In this document: in pieces, positions 40,331 through 53,809 of the stretch
Numbering within the stretch: the stretch's first letter is position 1
Layout: every line of letters begins with the position of its first letter
Assembly: GCA_963513935.1 (NCBI GenBank)
Contig: OY740770.1
Span: forward strand, 86,339,267 to 86,403,266
Length of the DNA: 64,000 bases
Direction of reading: 5' to 3'
Source: Aphrophora alni
Lineage: Eukaryota; Arthropoda; Insecta; Hemiptera; Aphrophoridae
Program-made: the position numbers and the translations under genes
The notes under the pieces: generated by a model
The model's input: the letters and a program-made list of their open reading frames with translations, nothing else
Databases searched by the model: none
Told to the model about the DNA's origin: nothing

Positions 40331-43300
40331 TCAAAATTAGAACGATTTCTACTTTGGAATTGATGTCTCTCACAGTATTCTGTCAATTTATACAACTTAA
40401 AAAATAAAATGATAGTATGAGAGTTCTATCTCTTCATACTGGCAATATAACTGTATTTTTTTTAAATGTATTTATTTATAGTTATTCTCAAATATGGTAA
40501 TGAAACTAAAACCTAACGATGCTAAGAGTTATTTCAATTAATATACCTAATAATTACAAGGTTTTCTTTGTTACTTCAACGAGTGAATTATTAAAACGGA
40601 AAAAACTTTAAATATTAAAATATCAATTTATTTCTAGCAGGTGAAAACATATACTGCTTATAGTATATAATTCATATTATTTATTGATATAAATGACCAT
40701 TCTCAGTAGGGCCTATATTATAATGAATAAAAATGAAATTTAATATTTCACGTTTTACTATTTAAGGTAATTCCATAACTCTATGCTATTCTTACCCTAA
40801 CTAAAATTTTCATTATTATTAATGTATATCTTCTTTAATATATTGTTGTGTTCAGAACATAAATAATTATAATATAAAACAAATTAGCAAATGATAAATA
40901 ATGGAAGTAACCACAATTTTTTTATGAAGGAAAAAAAAGTTTGTAATTACTTCATCCGTTTCTAAACTATTATTTTATATCGTTATCTTTGCTAAAAATT
41001 ACCAATGTCGTTTTCAAAATCTTAATTCATCTAAACTTTTTTTTATCCAGTATCATAACCAAGTGTTTAAGAAATATTTCATAAACAATTATGTTGTATG
41101 ATTGAGATTGTAAGGTTTGAAATCTTTAGTGACTGTGGATAATATTCTATATCTATTTCTTTATCAAAACAAGATTTATGTAGAAATGGAAAATTTTAAC
41201 TAATCCAATAATCAAATTTATGTCAATATTCATATTGCATATTGTATTTATTTTAAACTTGTATTAAAATATTTACAATATTGTATTTGTATTAAAAGTT
41301 TAATCTACAGAATGATACTAAAATTAAATTACTTCATTAGTAATTCAGATGTCACAATAGATTGCAAGCTATATCTCAGTAATACAGACTTGATTCATAC
41401 CCCCCTCCCATCCTTCTTGAATAGTATAGTTTTGTCTGACATTATCTATGATAATGAAATCACTGGAAAAATTTCCTCTTTAAAGAGTTTTCTGTTAGTC
41501 CCTTATAGTATTTTATATTGCATAGCAATTATAAAATTTAATTAAAATTTACATTTTTATATCAGTTTACCGATTTCAATGTATTTGTTAAATAATATAA
41601 AAATGTATGTTAACTAAGAATAAATTCAATAGGTTTTAGATAATGATTTTTTTCTCATTTAAATATATATATTTAAATACTAGGCACTCAAAAGGTAGGA
41701 ACAAACACAAGAATTACCCCCGAGGCTCTTAATCTGTTAGGGGATTTGTGTGTATACCTACAACTCTCCCTAAATCTACACATTATTTACATAAATATAT
41801 AGACGTACAAAAGTTATAAGTAGAATCTGAAGTTGTGAGTGCAACTCAAAAATTATAAATTACAAATATATAACCTTTATCTAGATTTGTTCGTTATTTA
41901 AAATTCTAAACTAACAATTTTATCTTTTACGGATTACTTTTGAGTAATCTTGTCAACAATATTATTTATGTTTTATTTTAAATTTATTTGGAATTTAATA
42001 TTGCCATGTTTCCAACGGTTTAAATAAATAATATACATATATAACATATTTCTTGCCTGTTAATTTATATTTTAAATAAAACTGTTTGATGAAATAATGA
42101 TGCACTTATTTTATTTAATGACGTACATTTTAGTGATTTCTCATCTTTTTTTCAAATTTCTCACATTTTTTTTTTATAAAATCATAATTTCGATACAGCA
42201 AACTCGTATTTTCGTATCTTCTTATAGTTATTTAAAGAAAGCTGAATGAATAAAGGTTTTAATTTATTTCTCTTAAACTCTTTGCTTAAAAAAAAGTAAA
42301 TTTAACCATTTACGCAGAATACATTTGGTTTTAGTGTTTTTGCTTTGTTTGTTTGTTTGTTTTTAAGTATCTCACCTTTGTTTCTAAATGAATAATAAAT
42401 GTAGTTTTAATTTCATATTTATTAATTAATATTAATGTATTAAACAACAAATTATAAAACACAATAATAGATTAGTTATTAACCATATATAACAGATAAA
42501 TTTAAATTTAGGTTATGTTCACCAATTATATCCCAGAGTATGTATATTATCATAATATAAACCAGAAGCATACAACTTTATGAATAACCAAGATTTTATG
42601 TGCGGAGAGCAGATAAGTTAGATAACAAGCAGAGCCCCCTTTCCCCACCTTTCTATAGACACATAACCCCCACATGTTCATTGTATATAGACGTGAAAGT
42701 TGGCATAATATGGTAATTAGGTTTGGGGAGGTCCAAAAATAGATTTCTATTATAAAAAATTATACAAAACAACATCAACATTTATATCTTAATTCATTCT
42801 CATTGATAGCACATTGTTCACGTTATATATCTATGAGGATGTGTAATACGCATTGTTAATACCTGTAGAGAATTATGTTTTGAGAGAAGTAATGTCATAC
42901 TAAGTTGTAACTTTTTGCTCTTCTTTTTATTCACTAGTCAAATACTTTTACTTCCATGTATTCGGAAATGATTGGCAAACCATTACAACTCGGAATAAAG
43001 TGATGGATATTTAACAAATCTTATATATGCACAGAAACATAAAACTAAGCTACAATATAACAATTATATTACTATGGATTTACCTTTGTTTTAGATTCGA
43101 GTTAATTGATTTATCTTAATATCCATCACACTGGTTGGTGTTTTTAACCTTTTCAATTCAACAAACTTGTATAAATAAAAGTTTGTCAGAGCAACCTTGT
43201 GTTTGGAAATATTTTTCATTCCTTTTTTTTCTTTTTTTTTCTTTTTTTCTTTTCATAAAAATGTGATCTAAATGAACCAAAATTATTAATTTTTTTATGA

Positions 43301-43730
43301 AGTATTTTTAATGCAGTTAAAAAAATTTACATTTTATTTTTATTATTATGACCAAAAATAAGCTTGTGTTTAAATATCGTCAAAAGGGTCTAACTGTTTC
43401 TTAGACATTTCGCTGACAGACTAACATATTTTGTATGTTTGCTTTGTGAATAAAATATGATAATAAATTAATAAAAATCTCATCATCGGCTTTTTTTCAC
43501 AATCACCTACTCTATCGTTGAACGAGATCATATAACCAAAAGAAAAGTTATTGTGGTTGATTACAAAGGTTATTCGCGTGAGTTTAGCTTATCGTTAATA
43601 ATTATTGTTTTGATAACCCCGTATGTATTCATTTAGATAAGCGACCCCCTTTATTTTATTTTAAGTGTCTATTCCATTCCTGGAAATTTCAAAATGTCTA
43701 TTTTATTAATAACGGATAATTTATTATTAA
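40331..43730. other. AT-rich stretch without recognisable genes
   Basis: Contains a short GTTT tandem (42347-42364), a GC-richer patch at 41700-41780, another at 42605-42680, and a C-T8 imperfect repeat at 43218-43254. No gene recognised. Confidence 0.6.
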
Positions 43731-44252
43731 CTAGCTCAATGCCCGTTCTTCGCAGCGGTATATTGTGTTATTTGTTTTTGGATAAACATGAGGAGGCTTA
43801 TTTTACTGAGACTTCCTTTAGTTGTTTACGTCCTTTAGTTTGCTGTAGTTGAATATTTACCCTGACTCCGATCGTGGGGCCACTTTCCCTTTGGGCTGAT
43901 GATTTCTCGAGAACTGTCCTTCGATAATAACACTGGCTGACGTAGGATGTGGTCAGTGATTGTTCAGGTCGCCTACCTGAATCTTAGGTATTAAATTGAG
44001 TTAAAAGAACAACAGGATCTAGGTTTAATTTGGGATCTTGTACAAGCGGGATGGTTAATTCAACGTATACATCAAAATAGCTATCTTCAAGGTTGTTTCC
44101 GGTGAACCTAAGTTTGCCAACTATCCAATTTACTGGTCCGACATTATGTAGACGTTCTGTGTTTTTATTATACTTCAAAGAGGTAAGGGTACAGTTCAGT
44201 AGCAGCAACCGGTTTGCAATTTCAAGCACAACGCTAGATATTAGGCATCTCT
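43731..44252 (-). other. GC-richer patch with an unknown open frame
   Basis: About 500 bp of clearly higher GC than either side. The minus strand is open from about 44252 to 43984 (roughly 88 codons) with normal-looking composition (VGPVNWIVGKLRFTGNN, then DSYFDVYVELTIP), unlike the low-complexity frames elsewhere. A possible splice acceptor AAAG lies at its upstream end. The left edge (CTAGCTCAATGCCCGTTCTT, 43731-43750) resembles the CCCGTTCTTCGC-type ends of repeats in many animal genomes. It could be an exon, a gene fragment carried by a repeat, or repeat DNA. I do not recognise the protein. Confidence 0.35.
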
Positions 44253-44559
44253 TTCAGCATGTAGTTGTTATACTGCCGGCTTTAGATAGTAATCTTAAAA
44301 CTCCACAAATTGGCATTTACATACAAATTTTAGTGATAACTCATATGATTATGGAATATACATGGAAAATAAGGTTACTGTAAATTGTTTTCTTCAACTT
44401 TCTATGTTAAATGCTTATTCTTATCTCAAAATCTAAACCTGAAAATAAGAATGTCTAAAAATAACTATGTCAACTAAAACTATTATATATTCTGTTTGAC
44501 TGTAAAAACAAACAATTTACAGTTTTACAAAAGTAAAAGATGTCCACAAGATTAAACTT

Positions 44560-44683
44560 TAAAAAAACACAACACACATATCTCAATACAACAGACAACA
44601 ATAGTTAAACCTCTTTGCAATATTTTTTTTTTTCAAAAATTATAAAATCAACCGCGTTCCTTCTTTTACTCCACATGATATTT

Positions 44684-44739
<56 letters not shown>

Positions 44740-46400
44740 AGCCTATGTTTACAGTAGTGAAATGTTGACTCCAATAAAGCCCACATAACTTTTAACTCCC
44801 CTATATTGTCCGTATTTTGACCGTAGATGAAAGAAAAAACACTTTCACCACACATACTTTTAGTAACTCTAAAATTCCTTCCCCTTCGCAATAACGCTTT
44901 CATCTCTACCTTTTATTACCTCTTAAAAATCAATTACGGTACTTACAGACACACCACTTTTTCTTTAAATTTAAGATCTTTCTATAGGTCATAAGGTTGT
45001 GTTTCCTTCTCCTGCAGTGTTTTGCCAAATTTCATATAAAATTTAACTAAACGAAATTATTTCAAAAAGTTTGTATTTGTTTAAAAATATGAACACTCTT
45101 TGTTTAAACATAAAGTTTTAAAAAATGTTGAAATAATAATATCACTCTACAATTATTAACTGAATAAAATTATGGAATATATCCTTGTTTAAAATAGAAA
45201 TTAAAAGAAATATTTAAATAAATGTTGAACCCACAAGAAAGGAAAAACCAAAGTTTCACTTACCTGAGTTCACTACAATTCGAAAATAAAAATTGATCGC
45301 TGGTATATGAAATAAATTATATATATTTTGGTTTTTAAGTTCGGATTTGTTTACATTATCTACAGAATGTAAATATAAAAATAACCACGATAATTTAAAT
45401 ATATTACTTATGTTATAAAGTAAGTACATTCGTTCGTCTTTATGAAGGGTTTTTTTTCCACAAATAACAGATGATTATCTCATATTCCAGTTTGAAACGC
45501 TCTTGTTGTTTTAATTTTAGCGCTCTTCTGTTTTACATCTTAATATTGCCTTTAAAATTTTCTCAAATATTTTTTCCAAAATCGATGAGCCAAAAAGTAT
45601 AATACACTTGTATAAAATATATATTTTTAATATTATTTATTGTTATTGACACTTAAACAATTTGTACAAGTATATTTTGTTTCGAAACATTTAAATTGTC
45701 GGAATATTAATTTTAAGAATTTACTTAAAATAATATCACAGACATTTTAAATGAAGCTATTAATTTTTTTTTTTTTTCGAATTCCATTTTTCAATACGAA
45801 GGATTTATTCTGTTTTCAATATTTCAACATTGTGCTATATTTCCATTATTATTTTTTATGATCTATTTATTATTATGTTTATTTTACATTCATTAGAATT
45901 ACTATATTTTTACATCAATTCAAAAAAGTTTAATTTTTTCGATGTTTTAACAGAGAGTATATTTTTTACTATACACCTGTGGATGAAATTATATTACAAC
46001 TGTCTGTTTTTCATTTTAGTATTATTTAATACTAAAGCTTTTCACTTCATCATCATATTTTATTTTCACTGTTGATTACCTAATCTAAAGTAAGTGAAAA
46101 TTAAATAACGATACGATACGACAAGCAAGAAACTAGGGGCTTAAGTTATAAGTTCCGTGTAAAGGCAATTTGTAGATAGATTAATAGTTAGAACATCTTT
46201 CATTGGTTTTTAATTACACCATGTCTCATCTCGGCTTTTTTATTCTCATGAAATAAAAACGTTTATAAGCCTAAAAACCACTTTCTTACAAGGATTGTTA
46301 TTAAAAGAAGATTAGACTTTCATCGGAGTATAACCAAGCACTGCTCTGTCAAGCAACTCTTTTTCGTATGTTTTGGCCTTCGCATTTAGTAAGCTTATGT
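44560..46400 (+). repeat. Long dispersed repeat D, copy 1
   Basis: Shares two well-separated blocks with 51560-54335 and 62206-63810 in the same order and orientation. The first block (44755-44950) has GTGAAATGTTGA, CCCTATATTG, AAGC/AACACTTTCACC and AATCAATTACGG. The second (46040-46380) has CATATTTTATTTTCA, GAAAATTAAATAACG, AAGCAAGAAACTA and TATGTTTTGGC. A (TA)n tract expands the copy at 44686-44738. No shared reading frame. Confidence 0.75.
44686..44738. repeat. (TA)n microsatellite
   Basis: About 53 bp of TA inside long repeat D copy 1; gives a spurious Ile-Tyr frame on the minus strand. Confidence 0.97.
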
Positions 46401-46823
46401 TATTTCTACAACAGAAAAAAATTGTTATTAATTAAAGAAAATGAACTCATATCTACATTAAATCCCTACTATCAGGATATCGTTAATATGACTAGATAAT
46501 TCTGAAGTTTCGAAACATGAAGAGACGCCCAAAATGTATTTGCAGGAAACTAAAAAACATGACATTACAATTAGAATATCTTTTTATAGAAATAATTTAT
46601 TGCATTTTCGGCATGTGTTCACAAAATTGATGTCCCTATTGTCTCTTTATTTTAAAAATAAACAATATGAACATCCAAACATAAGAAGAAGATTCTTTGA
46701 AATCAATGTTTAATTAGATCCATGATTTCGTCATGACTAATTATTTGCATTGAATATTTATGGAGGTTATATTGACAAATCTAACTAACAAAAGATATTT
46801 ATTACTTACTATATTTATTTAAC

Positions 46824-46863
<40 letters not shown>

Positions 46864-49484
46864 TTATTTAAAAAGAGAAAGTTTGTTGGACTGCAGCACT
46901 ATTGGGGTTGTCCTCAAATCATAAAATAAAAGGAATAGGATAGGATAGTATTAAATGAAAGGGGGGGAGGTGTTCCCAACAATAGCTGTCCCGAGTAGAA
47001 CCAAGAAGTTTCTTGGTATATGAATTGTCATTTCAAAGTGGCATCTAGAGGGCGGTTTTTACACAAATAAGTAGAAAATTATACAAATAGTGTTTTCTTC
47101 TGAAGTCGTCAATTTTTTTTCAGTAATTTAAAAACCAAGCACTATCAAAGAAACAAATCTGAGTTTCACAATAGACTTAACGGTAATAACATCTTCACAA
47201 GAGACGACCTGTGGGGAAGTGTTGTACCTTTACTGAGTAGCAGTAATGGGTATACTATTCCGTCATTTATTAACTCCCTAAACTTTTGCAGATGCTCGAC
47301 CTAAAAATCACCACGAACATCCCGTAGGCTGAGGGAAGATTGGGAATTCTTTGCTTTATGTATTTGATGTTATCTTATTTCCTTTTATATTGGGAATTTG
47401 AGAATCTTAGATTGTGAACTCAAATCTCAGCTCATTATCCTTCATCTCCTCCATAACAACATCCTTAAAAATTATGGTCTTCTCCGTGTTTCATCCTATG
47501 ATTCTCCAAGCAATTTGATAAACAAAAATGTATTTATTCAGTAGACAAACATTTTTACAAATAATTTTGAAATATTTATTTTTATTTATAGTTGTACATT
47601 TTATAGTTTTAAAGTTAAATATTGCGTATACTATGCACATTGAGAGAACCTTAAGACAAACTATTTGTTAATAAAATTTGATGTTATAATTGATTGTATG
47701 CAAACCAGTGGCAGTAGTACAACGTTTCGATTAATAAAATAAAAATTATTATTTCTGTAATTTCCCTCAGTTTAACGTTACTTTAAAGAAAAATCATTTT
47801 CATCATATAACAATTCAGCAGTTTTAAACATTCTTTTACCATTTTCATTAAATTTTCGTCATATTCTTTATTACTAAGTAACAACATTATTGCCCATAAA
47901 GTCATTCTCAAGATACTTATATTTAAAAGTAAATTCAACTTAATTTTGGTCAAAATATTAATTGGTTGAAATGTGCTATAAGGTACACAATAATTACCTA
48001 ACAACAAATTTAATTCTTCACTTTATGTGGTCAGAGATCGTTTACAGTATCAATAAATATTGAAATTTTCTCTCTATACGTACCTTACTTTTTGAAGAGG
48101 ACGATTAAACAGTATCTATTAAAGATAATTAAAATAATAACTTTTTTTTCTAACCGTAAGTCATAAAATACAACGCATTCACAGAAACTCACTCATAATA
48201 ATAACAAAATATGCTATTTTTTGTTACCTACACAAATAAATAATAAAAAATATTAAAACCATTCTTAAAGATATACGTCCCTTTATTAATCATATCAGTT
48301 CAATAAAAACTTACTATTTCGATACAGTTTTTACAAAGTGAGTAGGATCTAAATTTGTAGTCAATTTTTATAGCGGGATAAACACTGGATATTTTTTAAT
48401 GATATTTTAACTATCAAGCTATTCTAATAATTAAATGACATGAACAGAAATAAGAAAGATGTTTTATATTTTATTTGCCAATAAAACAAATAACGTAATA
48501 TTTATTTTCAGAACCGAGGTAGTTTTGGTGTTTCGAAAAGAACATAATTTTATATTTGTTAAGGTTTTTTATATGCTATTATATTTCGTTTGAAAAAATT
48601 TAGGTGTTGATAATGTGAAAACCTAATACTACGTGATATTCTTTTCATGTTAATTTATACATAAGAATATTATCTTTAATTTGAGACTAATTAGAACATC
48701 CTATCATTTATAATTAAAAAAGTTATTAAGCCAATTTTTTTTTTCACAATTATTATCAAAATGGGTTACCCATGGAGGGGGGGGGGGAGGGAAGCTTGGA
48801 TCAAAAAATCCAACTAGGATATATTGAAACATATAATCCTTATTATGGACAGAAATTTTGGTGGCTTTACATAATTTTGGTGGTAATTTTTGGCTCATAT
48901 AATTATAATGCTTCCAAAACGTGTAAATTTTTCAATTTTTTTAAACAGTTCAAAGTTTTCGTTAAATTATGGGGAAAATAGTAATTTTAGACAAAAAAGT
49001 TTAACTTTGAATATTTTTCGCAATATTTTTCTGAACATTTTAGACTTTTAAATATTATTATTGTTTTTTTTGTATCTCCCGTATTAAACGATATTTCCTG
49101 TGAAGAAAGTAAAAAAAAATTCTTCATCAAAATTAACCCTTTTATTGCTAATATCTCATTAAAAATATATATATTATTATTATTTTTTTTTTTTGCTGAA
49201 AATAAATTTGAATTTGAATTATTGGTAGATAATTACATTCTCTTTAAAATGCCTTTTTTTAAATTTGTCTATCTAAAACTAAAAATTTTATGGAAAAAAA
49301 AAATAAATAAATAAAAGGTAAATATTTGTTTACCAAAATACTAATATATTTTAGCGCGGGATCAAGTGTCGCGCCAATGAATAATCAATACTATATTATA
49401 ATTTACCGTTAGATGTCATTTTTATAACCATTTTTTTTTTAATAAAAGAGGATAGAAAACTATTATTATAGAATTATAAAGGTT
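46401..49484. other. AT-rich stretch without recognisable genes
   Basis: Holds a (TA)n at 46827-46859, an 11-base G run at 48777-48787 and a GC-richer patch at 47150-47350. In that patch the minus strand gives a broken frame with a piece EHLQKFRELINDGIVYPL that I cannot assign. No gene supported. Confidence 0.55.
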
Positions 49485-50151
49485 TTTTCAAGGATTTTCC
49501 TAATTCTGCAGAATACAATTTAGTTTTACACGCATTTACGGAATGCGATTCTACGTATGCATATTATAATAGGCCAAAAAAATGCATGAAAACTCGAAAA
49601 ATCAGAACATTTAATTGAACACGCGAAAACATTTACGTTGCCAAATCAGAGCGAAGAAAAATTTTGGAAACAGGAACTAAACTTATATTAGCATATTATA
49701 TTGCCACTTTTTTAAAATCTATAAATGCGTTCAGATGTAATTCTTAAATTACCGGAATAGCAAAAAATAACATTAAAAAAAAGTTTGAAATTATAATCTC
49801 TTATATACCAACTGAAGACGCCTGCTTCCAAAATTTTAAAAGTACATACTTGCAGGTACAAGCCTGGTTAGGTACCAACCTAGACCTTACTCAATTGGGT
49901 TGGGAAGTGAGAAATACAATATTATTTCCTGTTACAATTTACAATGCTGCGGCTCCTGAAGAAATGTTGGGTTCAGTATTTTGTACAACAGGATGCGGGC
50001 CTAGGTGTAGTTATCGAAAAAAGCTGTATTTTGTTCACCGGCTTGTTTAAAATGTAGAGAAATTGGCTGTACCAACATTCAAAAATCAATTATTAATATC
50101 AAAGGCGATGAAGTTGATGAAAATTTTGAAGACATGGAAGTTAATTTTTAA
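49485..50151 (+). pseudogene. Relic of a repetitive invertebrate gene family with a C-terminal cysteine-rich (tesmin/CXC-like) tail
   Basis: Pieces in three frames keep the family's order. FPNSAEYNLVLHAFTECDST (49496-49555) corresponds to the recurrent 'HAFTGCDTTSA' block. EKILETGTKLILAYYIA (about 49656-49706) matches the following hydrophobic block. YLQVQAWLGTNLDLTQLGWE (49848-49907) matches the VQ.WLG..L.P...GW block. Next come PVTIYNAAAPEEML and CTTGCGPRCSYRK, then after a frameshift FCSPACLKCREIGCTN and an acidic tail ending at a stop at 50149-50151. The Cys spacing resembles a tesmin/TSO1 CXC domain. I know this pattern from many multi-copy uncharacterised arthropod and cnidarian proteins, often repeat-associated. 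At least three frame breaks and several stops make it a pseudogene; exon structure was not resolved. Confidence 0.7.
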
Positions 50152-50334
50152 ATACTTTCAATTATTATTAATTAAATTTATATTTGTTATTTAAATAATG
50201 TTAAAGAAATAAAAAAGGTTTTTTTGTATTTTTTAGTATTTTTGTTATTTCAACTTTATAAAATACCATTTCCTTTTTCATTAACAATTATCCTTTCTGA
50301 GGGGTTTTGGGAATCTTTGTTTCACATAGGATTC

Positions 50335-50910
50335 AAAAATTCCAGTTTGTTAACTCAAAAAACATATCCATTGAATAAAAGCTGAAATATATTGACTTTA
50401 TAGACTATATTGGCAAAACCACCCTCTTAAGTGGTTGTTTTGCCAATTTAAATTTGTCGCAAAAGTTTTTAGCACAAGGGACCCGAAATTTGTGATTTCT
50501 GACCCCCAAAAAAAAGTATCCAGTGTACAAAAGCCTGTCCACATAGTGTTTATGAATTAAATTGGGAATTACCAATTTTAAGGGATTGTTTTTGCCAATT
50601 TAGGGATGTCGGAAAACTTTGCTGCACGCATGACTAAAAAATTCTATTTTATTGACCCAAAAAACATATCCATTGAATAAAAGCTTCAATATATTGACTT
50701 TATAGTGTATATGCGAAAACACCCCCTCAAGGGGTTGTTTTGCCAAAGTGTCCGTGTTGCAAAATTTTTCTGACTCAAAAAACGTAACTTAAGACTCGTA
50801 TATAAAGTATTGCCAAAATTACAAAAAGGGGTGTTTTTGCAAATTTATAGTGAATTCGTGTGTTCCAGCTCATGGAACCCCAATTTTCGGATTCAGCGAC
50901 CCAAGAAACG
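50335..50910 (+). repeat. Tandem array, unit about 150 bp, about four diverged copies
   Basis: The block GGTTGTTTTGCCAA (or GATTGTTTTTGCCAA) followed by a GTCG or GTTGC word recurs near 50433, 50585 and 50735, spacing about 150 bp. The block AACATATCCATTGAATAAAA recurs at 50361 and 50663, about 302 bp apart. Each unit has a GACCC or GACTC..AAAAAAC start and a CCCC/GGGG hairpin before the TTGTTTTGCC word. It begins about 180 bp downstream of the CXC-tailed pseudogene. Confidence 0.75.
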
Positions 50911-51559
50911 GATAAATAAATTATTTTTAACATTTTTTCTCTAGTATTAATGATTTTCTTAACTTACATAATTTTTCCCCCCTTTTGAGCCCTTAAAGGG
51001 GTACATTGTTACAAGCGGAAGTTAAAATTTTATCGAAAATGATGTACACACCCTAACGAACAATTTTCACTTTTTAAAATGAAAATATATTTGATAGATC
51101 TGATTTGATCGCTTTTCAAGAATTACGGTTTCAGACGCCATAGTAAGAAAGTCTACTCGTAACTCCTTCATATTGACCGCTAGGCAAATACTTTCACAGC
51201 CTTGTAGTTTATTACGTTTCTAAAATCATATTCAACATGTAGAGTGTTTAATGCATAAACATCGAACAAAATATTGCATTATTACAAGTGCACAGGCATT
51301 CTAAATTAAGCTTGAATATAATATTTATATTTAATAAAAATTCAGAATTCAATTATTTTTTTGCCAGTACTTTTACTTCCAACTTAGCATCCTTCTTTTT
51401 TTCCCATTAACCTTTGGAACCCAAACATTTGTATATTGTCGGTAAAACTAACATACTAATCAACTTTAGAACATTTATAGAATTCGAATACAAGATTTTG
51501 TTTTATTCTTTTCCATTGAGAGTTCGAGTTAATAAAAATTTATTTATTTAGTATGAACG
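50911..51559. other. AT-rich stretch without recognisable genes
   Basis: Includes 51160-51235, which is similar to the interior of the small inverted-repeat element at 35971-36101 (CCTTCATATTGACCGCTAGG). Nothing else recognised. Confidence 0.5.
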
Positions 51560-52971
51560 AAAATAGAAAGAAAAGAGAGTTAAACCTTTGATTAACATTT
51601 ATTTAAAAACAGTCAAATACAATTCCTTTTTCACTCAATCAGATTTTTTTTTAAATCAAGCAAGTCTGTGTTTTCATCAGTGAATGTTGAATTTAATAAA
51701 GCCAAAAGTCCTTTTATTTTCCTATATTGCCTATACTTTAACCTTAGTTGAAAGAAAAAGCACTTTCACCGCATAATTCTAATAACTGTAAAATTCCTTT
51801 TTCTTTATAATAATGCTTTCATCATTCTCTTTTAATAACACTTTAAAATCAATTACGGCACTTTAAAAACAGCGTATTTTCTTATATTACTCCTTTTATA
51901 AACTTTCTATGTGTCAGTAGCACCTAATGTACTTAGGTAATGTTTCCAACTCTATACTGTTTCTTCTTTTGCCAATGTACTTAGAAAATATATCAATGGA
52001 AATTTAGAGTATAAACAAATGATAATTTTATTAAGAAGAAAAAAAACGCAAATGTAACTGATCTCCTGATTAATTCGAAAATAAATAATTTTTTCTGAAG
52101 CTGTAATAAAAGTATTTACGGTTACTGTCTCAGAAATTCCCATTTAAATTCTCGTTCTTTTAAATAGCTAAAATATATTATTTCAGATTTCCACTTTATA
52201 GGAAAAACTATCTTTTATCTTTTTTTTGAATGTCTGATTTTGTTTTAAATGTTAAATAAATAAATATGACCTAATTATTAAAATGTATTACTAAGGCATA
52301 AAGGAAATTCGTTGTATAATTTTTTTTTGGTTTAGATCACGATCAAATCATTGTATATTGTATTACGCATTCTAGTAGGAAATTATTGTGGGGGAAAACA
52401 TTTTGGAGTAGTCATAGGTACATATTTTATGATTATAATCATATATCTTCACTATTATATCTTAATTAATTAAATATTATAACTTCTAATTAATGATCAA
52501 ATTTTACAATAGTCATATATATTTATCCATAGATACAAAATATTAATCATTTATAATTATTTAACACAAATCTCTCTTTAATCTTGGGTTAACTGATTCT
52601 AAACCTTTATATATACTTATTTATTTGTTTCATCCATCTTAAACTATTACATAGTAAATTAAATTATTTTATGGCTTGATATTTAGCTTATACAAAAATG
52701 GGTATTAGTCTTATGGTTTCTTAGTTTTTTAATTTTAATTTTTTTGAATAAAACACAAATCATGTTAACTTTAATTCAATCAATTTTGTCAAATGTTTTT
52801 CAAAACTGTTACTCAAGTTTTATTTTTACAATAAATTATCGTCTATAATCTTCTTTAGTCGATCAAAATATTGTTTTATGAATTAAATATATGTTTTGGT
52901 ACTGTTTCTTCCTTTTTCAACAACTAACTAAATCAAAGTATTCCATCTTAAAATATATACAAAATATAGAT

Positions 52972-53001
52972 ACCCAGGATCTATTCAGTTGGATCCTGGG
53001 T
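52972..53001. repeat. Short perfect hairpin, 10-bp arms
   Basis: ACCCAGGATC and GATCCTGGGT flank a 10-base loop. It is unusually GC-rich for its surroundings. Confidence 0.7.
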
Positions 53002-53757
53002 CAGTACTGTAATTGGTTTGTTAGTTAACAATTTTCCATTTAATATTCATTAATTCAGTCTCCATTGGTCAACTTTCATTTAACCTTCATATCTTTTAGC
53101 ACTGTCTAATTGAAATTTCACTTTAATAATTGTTTCAATTTTTACATACTCTTAATTAATTAATATTTATTCAAGCCAGATCATTATAAACAATATTTAT
53201 TATATTTCAATTTAAATATTCATCATTTACTTATATTAATAATATAACATATTTATAATATGTTTCTTTGTATTGACTAATTTATTATTTTCCCATTTGT
53301 ATCCCTTTAGTACATAAATTGTCCGTTAGGTGTTTAATTATATTTATACACTTCAATTAATTACACTATTCAATTTCGTCATAACCTATATTTGATTATA
53401 GATTTGTTTTAATTTCCACCAATTATTATTGTTTAAATTATTTTTTTATCTTTATCTCATTAAATATATTCCCTTCTATATTAAGTTTTATTTTCTTATT
53501 AATCATATCTTATTTTCAAGATAGGCCTACTCCGTGTGTACTTTAATTTAAGTGAACAATTTATTTATGTATTTATGATTCTATCTTCTTTATATTGACT
53601 ATTGATTCTAAGTTATTATAAATTTAGAATCATTCATTCTACTTCAAGTCTCCTATCAACATCTTTGATTATAACGCTCTACATCATTTCATTAGTAACT
53701 TAGGTATATTGTCAATCGTAACAATACATAATTTTGTATCTTCAATTTCATTTTTTC

Positions 53758-53758
<1 letters not shown>

Positions 53759-53805
<47 letters not shown>
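53759..53805. repeat. (AC)n microsatellite
   Basis: About 47 bp of AC repeats. Confidence 0.98.

Positions 53806-53809
<4 letters not shown>

Noticed and set aside
43896..43912. CTGATGA followed by a TTCTCGAGAA palindrome, as in a hammerhead core
   Set aside because: No GAAA follows stem II and no stem I or III strands can be found.
45679..45689. GTTTCGAAAC palindrome, also near 46505
   Set aside because: Contains GAAAC but no CUGANGA or stem II nearby.
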